Below, one piece after another: positions 32,094 through 41,300 of a stretch of 64,000 bases of DNA (positions within the stretch are counted from its first letter, which is position 1; each line of letters begins with the position of its first letter). The stretch is taken from positions 27,504-91,503 of the IMG/VR virus record IMGVR_UViG_3300027821_000007, one strand, 5' to 3'. The notes under the pieces are model-generated. The model was given only the letters and a program-made list of their open reading frames with translations, ran no database searches and was not told the DNA's origin. A program made the position numbers and the translations under genes. This DNA is from a virus.

Positions 32094-33595
32094 ACCCGAA
32101 CAACCTTGGCCTGCTGGTGCCGGATCTCTTCGAGATCGGTGGGCGCATCTACGCCGGGCGGCAGAACCAGGACCAGCGTCCCCACAACGTCACCACCGCC
32201 ATTCCGAAACCTCCCAGGCGCAGGAAGCCTGGTTTCATCAGCAAGCAGGAGGGTCCCGTGACCACAGAAACCACTGATCAGGCCGAGACCCAGCAACTGC
32301 TGGATGACGAACTCGCCGCCTTCGTTGATGCCTGTCCCACCCCGGAGCGCAAGGCCGAGCTTCTGGTGAAGATCGGGTTCTATCGAACCGAACTCGCCAA
32401 GCAGGCCAACATGCTGGCCGACGTCGATGAGAACCTTGCCACCGAGGTGGCCGAGGAATGGTTCGCCGCCGGCGACGAACCGCTCAAGCGGGCGATCTGG
32501 AATTCGGCCGCCGGGTCGGAAGAGATCCCACTGCGCAAGCAGGCCCCGATCCCGGCGCCCGAGCAGGCGCTGGCGAAGATGGTCGAGGAGGCGCTGAACG
32601 ACAACGTCCGCGCCCACCTGCTGCACAAGATCGGCAGCTACACCAGCGAGTACCACAACATGATCCACGGCTTGTATGGCCAGCCCGACGACCGCGTCGA
32701 GGCAGTGGTGGAGGCGTGGCTGACCGCTGATCCGGCCGAGACCCAACTGAAGAAGAACATCCTCGACGCCGAGATGCCCTCATCCGGCAAGCGGATCTAC
32801 GCCCAGGGCGTGCAAGCCGGCGACGTGGTGGATTCGCTGGCCGGCAACGCCTCGACCTACGCTGGCTCGAAGCTGCACGGCAGCGAGACCAATTCGGACG
32901 GTGCGATCAAGCGCACCATTCCGCACCGTGGCAGCGGCCCCGGCGGCGGCAGCCGGGTCGGCAACAGCAAGGCGATGCCGGGGCAGACCGGTGGCGAAAG
33001 CCCGAGTCCGGGGTCGGGCACAGCCGGGCCAGAGGGTGGCGCACCCAACCTGCAGCCCACTACGGTGCTCCGTCGCAGCGGCACAACTGGCGGCCTGGGC
33101 AGCGTGGCCGGGGCCGATGGCGGCAGTGGCGCCGCGACAGTGCAGAACGACGAGACCCGCGGCGCGAGCCAGTGGAACGGCAAGAAGGGCAAGAAGAAGG
33201 TCAGCAAGTCCGACGACGACGTCGAGTACGACGAGATCGAGAAGGCCGATTTCATCGCTGACCTGATGAAGATCGCGCCGGACGAGATGGTCGAGGCGAT
33301 TCTCGAACTGGACGAGGACGACCAGGGCGCCGCGGCCGAAATCGCCGCCGACCACGCCGCCGACCTGCTGGCCTGGACCGCGATGGAAGTGCCCGAGGAG
33401 GGCCTCGCCAAGCGCGATGTCGACGCCTCGGTCACCGAATGGCTGATGGAGAACCCTGACCAGATCCAGTTGAAGAAATGGGTCACCGAGGCGCTGGCCT
33501 CGGCGGAGGAGATCCCGCTCGACCTCGCTCAGGCGATCATCGACTGGGAACCGGAGGTGACCTCGCGCGTATCGGTTCGCCGCGACGCGGCCTGA
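32090..33595 (+). CDS. Acidic, Gly/Ser-linked head-region protein (501 aa)
   Basis: Coupled to the MuF gene by ATGA. It has two acidic helical parts, about residues 60-250 and 365-500, joined by a Gly/Ser/Pro-rich linker (residues 270-365). Both helical parts use a recurring pattern: A-E-x-W-x-x-x-x-D-E/P followed by L-K-x-x-I/W, for example EWFAAGDEPLKRAIW, EAWLTADPAETQLKKNI and EWLMENPDQIQLKKWV. These look like three or more copies of a short helical repeat. No family is recognised. Acidic helical proteins next to protease and capsid genes can be scaffolding-like; that is one option. Confidence 0.6.
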   Translation: MNPNNLGLLVPDLFEIGGRIYAGRQNQDQRPHNVTTAIPKPPRRRKPGFISKQEGPVTTETTDQAETQQLLDDELAAFVDACPTPERKAELLVKIGFYRTELAKQANMLADVDENLATEVAEEWFAAGDEPLKRAIWNSAAGSEEIPLRKQAPIPAPEQALAKMVEEALNDNVRAHLLHKIGSYTSEYHNMIHGLYGQPDDRVEAVVEAWLTADPAETQLKKNILDAEMPSSGKRIYAQGVQAGDVVDSLAGNASTYAGSKLHGSETNSDGAIKRTIPHRGSGPGGGSRVGNSKAMPGQTGGESPSPGSGTAGPEGGAPNLQPTTVLRRSGTTGGLGSVAGADGGSGAATVQNDETRGASQWNGKKGKKKVSKSDDDVEYDEIEKADFIADLMKIAPDEMVEAILELDEDDQGAAAEIAADHAADLLAWTAMEVPEEGLAKRDVDASVTEWLMENPDQIQLKKWVTEALASAEEIPLDLAQAIIDWEPEVTSRVSVRRDAA

Positions 33596-33619
33596 TCCGT
33601 CAGTGATGGAGGTCCATCG

Positions 33620-36600
33620 ATGACGGAGTTCACCTTCTTCCTGCCGCTGACCAAGGCGGACGAGGAAAAGCGTCTGGTGTGGGGACGGGCGGCGGTCGAG
33701 GAGCCGGATAAGTCCAAGGAGATAATGGATTATCTCTCGGCCAAGCCCGAGTTCCAGAAATGGAGCGACGGCTACTCCAAGGCCACAATGGGCAAGAGCT
33801 TCGGGAACATCCGCGCGATGCACAACCCGAAGCACCTCGCCGGCAAGGTGGCCGAGATCGTCTACAACGACGACGCCAAGGCGGTGGATATCTGCGTCAA
33901 AGTGTTGGATCCGGTCGACTGGGCGAAGGTCGAGGAGGGCGGCTACACCGGCTTCTCGATCGGCGGCGGCTACGTCAAGAAATGGGCGGACCAGGCCTCG
34001 GGGTGCACACGCTACACCCCGCGCATCCAGGAGATTTCGTTCGTCGACAGTCCGTGCATCCCCGGCGCGCGAATCATGGAGATGCAGAAGCAGGACGGCA
34101 GCCTCGAGGAGGTCCTGCTGAAAGGTGTCCCGCGCAGTTTCGCCGAACTGCTGCCGCCGCCAAGCTTCGCGCAGTTGCGCAAGGGCATCGCCGGGGAACT
34201 GGCCGGCAGCGTTGCCGGCAACTTTATCGGCAGCAAGATCGGCGCGGTGGCGGGATCGGCGCTGGGCCCGGCCGGAACGGCGGTCGGCCATGTCGTTGGT
34301 GGTGAAATCGGCAGCATGGCGGGCAGCGCGCTCGCCGGCGCTAAGGCGCCATCGATGGCGGAGGCGGCGCAGGTGGCGGGAGGAAAGGCCCCCTCCAGCA
34401 ACCTGAGGATCCCCAAGGCGCCGAAACCCAAGCAGGGGTTTCGCATGTCGAGCACCTTCAAGGGTGCGCCGGATGGCGGCATGGTCAAGCGTTGGGATGT
34501 CTCCAAGCATCCGCGCGAGCATACCGGCGCGTTCGCCAGCAAGACCGGCGAGAAGGTCGGACGGTTCACGCTCGGTGGCGCCGGCGCGGTCGGCGGCACG
34601 CTGCTTGGGCTGAAGCACGGCGAGAAGTTGGGCACGCAAGCTGGCCTCCATGCGTCATCGCTCTACCACCGCATGAAGGGCAGTCCCGGGTTCGCCGCCG
34701 GCGTGAAGGCCGGGGATATCGGCGGCTGGGCGGGCCGTCGCTATGGGGGGTTGATCGGCGCCGGCGCCCTCGGCCTCGGCGGCGCCCTGGTGGGCGGTGC
34801 AGGCGGAGCGCTGCTCGATACCGCCATGCGGCGGCGGCGGGCGAAGAAGGCAGGGCGGCTCGAAATCTACCACCGGTTGAACGCCAAGACGTCGGCGCGG
34901 CCGAACAGCTTCAAGCAGGTGAAGGCGTCCACGATGCGCGCGGTGAGCGCGGGCAAACGCGTGCGCGGCATTGCCGACGCGGTCATGGGAAAGGGCCACG
35001 CCATGGATAAGCCGGTCGAGAAAGGCCTTGGCGGTGCGGCGCTCGGCGCCGGGCGGGCGTTGGGCGCGGCCGGGTTGGCGATGGGACGCCATGCCGGGAT
35101 CAAGGTTCTTCCGCACTATATCGGCATGGCCGGCGCCGCGGCCGGCGTGAAGGCGGGTTTCCAGGGCGGTCGCCGGCTCGGGGCGAAGATCGCGGACAAG
35201 ATGATCGCGCGCAACCAGGCCAAGGGGATCGGGCCGATCACGGCGACGGCCGGCGCCGGCAAGCCCGGCCTGATCCGGCACGGCGAGAAGATCGTGCGCG
35301 GGGTTGGCGAGCAACTGACATCGCGGCAGAAGAAGATCCTGCTGGGCACGGTGGCGGGCACCGCAGTTGCCGGCGGCCTTGCCGGCGGGGTTGCCGCCCA
35401 TCAGGCGTCCCACCACACCGTCAAGCATATCGACAAGAAGCTGACCCAGCGTTTCGGCCGGCCACGCGCGCCGGGCGAGCGGATGCAGTTCGACGCCAAG
35501 AAGTCGGCCCCGACCGGCAAGATGAACAAGTTCATCGTGCCGCTTGCGTTGGGCGTCGGCGGCGCAATGCTGGGAGGCCACCTCGGCGCAAAGGGCGGAG
35601 CGCGGTTGGCGGCTCACGGCCTCCATCGGCGCATGCTTAGCGGTACTGCCAGTCATTATGACCTTACCGGCGCGCCGATCTTTACCGGCGCGGGGACTGG
35701 CGGCGTTGGCGGCATGATCAGTGGCGGCGGACTTGGCATCCATATCGGCCGCAAGATCGAAAACCGCGACGGCAAGGCCAAAAAGCAGGAACGGCGCGGC
35801 GATCTCGACAAGGCGTTCGGAGCGAAGCTTGCGCAGGGCGCGATGGCGGCGTTGCGCAAGCCAGGACGCGTGGGCGAAAGCATTGGCGCGAAAGTAGGAC
35901 AGCGTGTTGGCAGCAGAATGTTCACTGCCGCCAAGGCCCGCGGAGCAAGCGACCACGAAGCAGCCCAACGCATGTGGCGCGCGATGGGCACCGGACGAAC
36001 CGTTGGTCGTAACGTCGGCCATGGTCTCGCAGCCGGCGGCGCGGCCGCGACCGGCCTGGGCATCGCCGCCATGTCGCGGCGCCGCAATGCCGAGAAGCAG
36101 GAGCGTCGCGGTGATCTCGACAAGGGGATCGGCGGGTCGATCATGCGCGGCGCGCTCAACGCCATCGAAAGCCCGACCGGGCGCAAAGTCATCGGTAGCC
36201 TGGGCCAGGCCGGACGTTCGGTTAAAGGAGCCGCGACGTCGTTGGGGCAGAAAGCCAGCGGGGCCGCGACGTCGTTCAGGCAGAAGGCCACCGGCATGGC
36301 CAGTTCCGCCATGGCGAGCCCGGCCGGACAGTCGGTCGCGGCGGCCGGCAACAAGGCGAGCGGCATGGCGCGGCGCGGGGCGATGAAAGCGATCAACAGC
36401 CCGATAGGCGCGCAGACCATTAAAACCGCAGGCAAATTTGGGCAAACGATTGCCGCGCATCCTCGCGCCGCCACGGCTGTCCTGGCGACCGGGGCGGCAG
36501 GATATGCCCTAGGGCAGCGCCGCGGCCGGTCAGAAATGTCGGACAAGCAGGAACGTCGTGGCAATCTCGAGAAAGGCATGATCGGAGCGATCGGCCAAGG

Positions 36601-38332
36601 CATCAAAGCCGGCGCGAAAGCTGTCGGCAGCCTACCCGGCAAGGCGGTGGTCGGAACCATCCGCAAGCTCCCCAAGACATCCGTCGGGGCCGCTCTCGTT
36701 GGCGGCTACATGCTGGGCAAGCCGAAACGTCCGTCCTACGCCGACCCCGAAGCCATGAAGGCTGAACTGATCGGCCGGCTGCGCAAGAACATCCTGCTGC
36801 AGGACGACAACACGGTCAGCCAATGGAAGCAGGCGCGCGCCGACCAGTGGGGGCCGAAGCCGTTCTGGTCGATGCCCAAAGACAACAACGATCCCAAGCA
36901 GGTGACGATGCCGGGCATGCCCGAGCAGCAATACGGCCCCTCGGGCGGCCTGCTCAGCAACATCTTCAAGGGCGAGAACCCGTATGGCGAACTGGCCAAG
37001 AAGGCCAGCGCGGCGGAGCAGGAGAAAATCCACGAGACCATGCACGAGTTCAAGCATGGCAAACTGAAGTCGTTCCGCTCCAACCTGCCCAAGCGGAAGA
37101 TGCCCAAGGTCACCGATCGCAAGCAGGCTATCGCTATCGCGCTCAATCAGGCGCGACGCATGGGCAAGAGCGATGACGGCCTGTTGGTGGCGATGCTGGC
37201 TGACCGGCTGGTCAAGAACGACGTCACCATCTTCAACGACAAGACCCTTGGTCGTGGCGATCGGGCCAAATTCCAGGATCGGCAGAAGAGCAAGAGCTAC
37301 ATCCGGGCGGAGCGGGGCGGCACCGGCATCGCCGGGCAGCTCGCCGAAGCGCAGTTCAAGGGACCGCTGGTCGGGGGGGCCAGCATGGTCGGCTCCCATC
37401 TTGGCACGGGCGCGGCCGTGCGGATGGCCGAACGCCTCTGGCCCAGAGGACGCGTGCCGTATGTCGGCATGACCGCCACGCAGGCGGCAAGCCGGGTCGG
37501 TAGCAAGCTTGGCGGTATGGTTGGCAAGGACGTCGTTGGCGTGGCGGGGGCCGGCGCGAAATCGCTGATGCATTCCGCCCAGAGCGCTTACGCCTCGCGC
37601 ACGACCCGCAAGGCCATCGGCCAACTCTCGTCAGCCGAGCACGCCCAGCGGGTCGCCGCGGCCAAGGCGCGATGGAAGAAGGAAATGGGCCACGTCGACA
37701 TGGAGGGCCATCACAAGGCGGTCGAGGACTGGGCCGGCAAGGCGATCCTCGGCCGCGATGCCAAGGTCGCTCGGGCGCGGGAGCATGCCGAGCATTTCTG
37801 GCACAACGTCGCGGACGCTCATGCCGCGCACGACAAGATGCGGCCGCACGTCGACAAGGACGCGGCGATCGTCATGAAGATCCCGGGCACCTCGACCGAG
37901 CACTCCGGTCACCTGGTGCACAACCCGGATGGCATCGGCACCGATCATTTCACCCGGTTCGGCAAGCCGACCAAGAAGATCTACCTGATGCACCCCGACG
38001 AGGTGGACGACTGGGTCCGGCTGCACGGCAAGAAGGACACCAGTCTGAACATGCCGTTGTCGGAAGCCCGGCGCCATCCGACCATGGGAGCAAAGCTTGC
38101 CGAACTCGACGCGCATGAGCGCGCCGCTATGGGCAAGAGCGCCCCGTCCGGAGAAATCGTACATTTTGACGAGCTATATGAAGCGCTCGATTTATTGTCC
38201 GATTTGCAGAAGTGGCGCGGCTACACCAACGCCCTGGCCCACACGGTTTCCGGGGGCACGATCGGCTCCTCGAACGAAGAGCTCGCCGCCGAGACGCGCG
38301 CCCGTAAGCGCAAAGCGATACGGGCGACATGA
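33620..38332 (+). CDS. XkdF-type prohead protease fused to a giant glycine-zipper protein (1570 aa)
   Basis: A GGAGG site precedes the ATG. Residues 1-160 match XkdF-type prohead serine proteases: FFLPLTKADEEKRLVWGRA, then IRAMHNPKHLAGK (His 68) and GGYTGFSIGGGYVKKW (Ser 113), closing with PRIQEISFVDSPCIPGARI. Such proteases are normally about 200-350 residues and mature the prohead. Here about 1400 residues follow: repeated Gly/Ala hydrophobic zippers alternating with basic linkers. Three linkers near 35.78, 36.10 and 36.54 kb repeat KQERRGDLDK or a close variant. Near residue 1150 a HEFKHGKLKS plus KQAIAIALNQARRMGK segment resembles DUF6496. The protease call is firm; the tail is probably an internal virion protein, perhaps cut by its own protease. 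Confidence 0.85.
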   Translation: MTEFTFFLPLTKADEEKRLVWGRAAVEEPDKSKEIMDYLSAKPEFQKWSDGYSKATMGKSFGNIRAMHNPKHLAGKVAEIVYNDDAKAVDICVKVLDPVDWAKVEEGGYTGFSIGGGYVKKWADQASGCTRYTPRIQEISFVDSPCIPGARIMEMQKQDGSLEEVLLKGVPRSFAELLPPPSFAQLRKGIAGELAGSVAGNFIGSKIGAVAGSALGPAGTAVGHVVGGEIGSMAGSALAGAKAPSMAEAAQVAGGKAPSSNLRIPKAPKPKQGFRMSSTFKGAPDGGMVKRWDVSKHPREHTGAFASKTGEKVGRFTLGGAGAVGGTLLGLKHGEKLGTQAGLHASSLYHRMKGSPGFAAGVKAGDIGGWAGRRYGGLIGAGALGLGGALVGGAGGALLDTAMRRRRAKKAGRLEIYHRLNAKTSARPNSFKQVKASTMRAVSAGKRVRGIADAVMGKGHAMDKPVEKGLGGAALGAGRALGAAGLAMGRHAGIKVLPHYIGMAGAAAGVKAGFQGGRRLGAKIADKMIARNQAKGIGPITATAGAGKPGLIRHGEKIVRGVGEQLTSRQKKILLGTVAGTAVAGGLAGGVAAHQASHHTVKHIDKKLTQRFGRPRAPGERMQFDAKKSAPTGKMNKFIVPLALGVGGAMLGGHLGAKGGARLAAHGLHRRMLSGTASHYDLTGAPIFTGAGTGGVGGMISGGGLGIHIGRKIENRDGKAKKQERRGDLDKAFGAKLAQGAMAALRKPGRVGESIGAKVGQRVGSRMFTAAKARGASDHEAAQRMWRAMGTGRTVGRNVGHGLAAGGAAATGLGIAAMSRRRNAEKQERRGDLDKGIGGSIMRGALNAIESPTGRKVIGSLGQAGRSVKGAATSLGQKASGAATSFRQKATGMASSAMASPAGQSVAAAGNKASGMARRGAMKAINSPIGAQTIKTAGKFGQTIAAHPRAATAVLATGAAGYALGQRRGRSEMSDKQERRGNLEKGMIGAIGQGIKAGAKAVGSLPGKAVVGTIRKLPKTSVGAALVGGYMLGKPKRPSYADPEAMKAELIGRLRKNILLQDDNTVSQWKQARADQWGPKPFWSMPKDNNDPKQVTMPGMPEQQYGPSGGLLSNIFKGENPYGELAKKASAAEQEKIHETMHEFKHGKLKSFRSNLPKRKMPKVTDRKQAIAIALNQARRMGKSDDGLLVAMLADRLVKNDVTIFNDKTLGRGDRAKFQDRQKSKSYIRAERGGTGIAGQLAEAQFKGPLVGGASMVGSHLGTGAAVRMAERLWPRGRVPYVGMTATQAASRVGSKLGGMVGKDVVGVAGAGAKSLMHSAQSAYASRTTRKAIGQLSSAEHAQRVAAAKARWKKEMGHVDMEGHHKAVEDWAGKAILGRDAKVARAREHAEHFWHNVADAHAAHDKMRPHVDKDAAIVMKIPGTSTEHSGHLVHNPDGIGTDHFTRFGKPTKKIYLMHPDEVDDWVRLHGKKDTSLNMPLSEARRHPTMGAKLAELDAHERAAMGKSAPSGEIVHFDELYEALDLLSDLQKWRGYTNALAHTVSGGTIGSSNEELAAETRARKRKAIRAT

Positions 38333-41300
38333 GCAAGCCGATGTTCAATCCGGACATCATCGGCGAGTTAAGAAAGCGTGTCGCCGCGCATAACGAGATC
38401 GTCAAGGCGACGCATCCCGACATGGTGGTCAAGCTCGGCGGGGTGAAGAAGCTCTACAAGCGCTGGTACTCGGGCCCCGACCCGCATGCCCACGCGCTGG
38501 CCATGCTCGATGCCCGGTTGCTGACGCAGCAGACCATGGCGCTGGGCGAACTGGAGAAAGCGCGCCAGCCCTTCGAGGGCGCCCGTCATCCCCGCGGTCG
38601 CGGCGGCCAGTTCCGCTCGAGCGGCCGGGGCGGCGGTGGAACTGGTGGAGGTGGCGGCGGCGGCACCGTGGCGCCGCGTCCAGCCGGCGGCGGTCCCGGC
38701 GATGGCGACAACGCCCTGCTGCAGGCGGCGCAAACCCAGGTCATCCCGGAAACCCGCTACACGGTGTTCGGCCCCAAGGTCGCGGCCGCGGCGGGCATCG
38801 GCCTCGGCGCCATTGCCGGGGCGACGGCCCGTCCCGGCCTGCCCTGGCAGGGCGGAGGGTCGGTGATCGATCGCGGCGTCACCAGCATTGCCGGAGCGCT
38901 CGGCCGTCAGGGCGGCAAACTCGTCGGGATCATGGGCCGTGCCGCCGGGATCGACGCGCCGATCGGCGTGGCGCGCCGGGTGGTTCCCATCCTCAATCGT
39001 CATGGCGGCGCGTTTCCAATGCCGGGACCGACCGCCGGGGTGGCGGCGGGCGATCGGCTCGTGAACGCGGCGGGGCGGGGCGGGCGCGCGGTCGGCCGCG
39101 GCATCAGCCACGCTTTTTCGCTGGCGAACTACCCGGCGGCGCGGGTCGGACAGATGGTCGCGCGCACCAAGGGCCCGATCGCTGGCCGTGCGGCCGCTGC
39201 CATGGTCGGGGCGGCGCTTCCCGGCATCGCCTATGCCAGGACGCTGCATCACGTGCAGGGCACGATCGGGCCCTACCAGGACACGCTCTTTCCGCGACGG
39301 GTGAAGAAGATCGACGAGCAGGTCAGGGACATGGTCGGGCCGATCTGGGACGATCCGGCGGTGCTGGCCAAGCAGGCCGAACTGCTGACGTTGCCGGACC
39401 TCGCCAAGCAGGATCTGTCGGAGTTTCTCACCAAAGTATCGTTCGGCCCGGCTGTGAGCGCCGGGGGCGCCGCCGCGATGCGCTCGCTGCGCTTCCTGCG
39501 CGGCCCGGTCGCGCGCGCCACCCGGATGTTCACCAAGCCGCCGCCACCCCCGCCGCCGATGCAGGGGCCGCCCAGCGCGATCCAGCACGCGGCCGAGACC
39601 GCGTTCGGCGAGCAGGCGGGGCATTTCCGGGTGCCGCGCAATGTCGGCGTGCGTGCCGGCGTGATCGCCGGGCATGTCGCCGGACTTGGCCTTCTCGGCG
39701 CCGGGGCCGGGGCATTGACGGGCGCTGGGTTGGCGGCGTTCGCGATCCAGCATCCGCGCGATCCGCACACCGGCAAGTTCCGCTCGAAGGGGCAGGCGGC
39801 GCGGACGGGCGCGCTCCACGGCGCCGTGCTCGGCAGTGGCCTGGGTTTGGCGCTTGGCATTGTCGCGGCTCGCGGTGGGCAGAAGGAATTGCTGCGCGCG
39901 GCGCTTGGCCGATTGCGTGACCAGGTGGCGACCAAGGAAGGCGCGATGGCGCGCGCCGCGATGCATGACCGCGCCGAGAAGAGCGCCACCGACACCTTCT
40001 CCGCGACCTATATGGCCGACAATCCGCACCTGAAGATCGAGGTGCCGGACGGCTCCAGGGTGAAGCCGTCGCAGATCAGGAAGCATCAAGGCGACATCGC
40101 TGTCGAGGATTGGGTTGCGCGCGAGGGCGCCGCGATGCATGCCGGCCCGGTGACCTGGTATCAGAAACAGGTCGAGGACCACTTCGAAGCGTTCGTCGAT
40201 CGCCAGTTGCTCGCGCTGAAAAGCAAGAGACAGCGCAACCTGCCGCGCCGGAACGATGCCGATCGCCTGATCGACAGCGTCGACGATCAGATCGTGACGA
40301 CGCATAACGAACTGGGCGAGGCCATACATCACGACCCGCTCACCGTCGACCAACGCAGGATCTGGAACGGCGCTTTAGAAATGCGCCAGCGGGCGCGCGA
40401 CGAGATCGAGGCGGTCTATGCCGGCCGCAGAGCGCAGGTCAAAGAGCATGGGACCGCCGCCATCGGCCTCAAGCACGAGCAAGGCCAGCTTATCGCCAAA
40501 CTCGGTTCGGTGCGGGCGGATTGGAACCACGTCCTGCTGACCAAGCCGTCACCGTCGGTCGAGCAGTTGCGGGCGGTCGCAACCAGCATCGGCCACAAGC
40601 TGGAAGCCAAGACCAAGGAAGGCATCGTCGCGGAACTGCAGGAGCGGATCCCGCGATGGGAGCATGAGGTCGACTCCCGCATCACCCAGATCAAGGACGA
40701 AATTCCGCAACTCGAGGATGCCGCCGAGGTGGCGCGGGCGTCCGAGAAGGAGGACCTGACCCAGGAAGAACAGCGGCTCATCCGCAACCCGTTTATCAAG
40801 ACGCGCAAGGCAAGAAAGGGCAAGCCGGCGATAACGGGCTTCTTTGAGCCGCGTCTGCCTGGGGTCGGCACGGCCGCGGGCTACGACGAGATCAAGGCGG
40901 GGATCGCCGACGAAGCGAACAAGGCTTTCAACCAGGGGTTGGAACGGCACGTCATCGCGGCCAAGCAGCATCTCGAGGAACTGGCCCTGGCCGAGGAGGC
41001 CGCGATCCAGGCGCGGATCCCGGCGAACAACGTCTTCGCGGAGTGGATCAAGCGCAAAACGCCGGAATTCTCCGACAAGATGGCGCAGGGCTGGGCCGAC
41101 TACAACGAACTCACCGCGGCCTATCGGGGTCAACTCAAAGGCCAGATGAAGCAGTTATACGACGGCGTCCACGCCCACCGCGACCCGAAGAAGGCTTTCG
41201 ATACGATTAAGAAGATGGCCAAGGGGGCGGCCGATTTCTGGAACAGCGATGCCGGCAAGTGGCTGCGGCAGAACTGGAAATACGTGGTCGGCGTGGTCGG

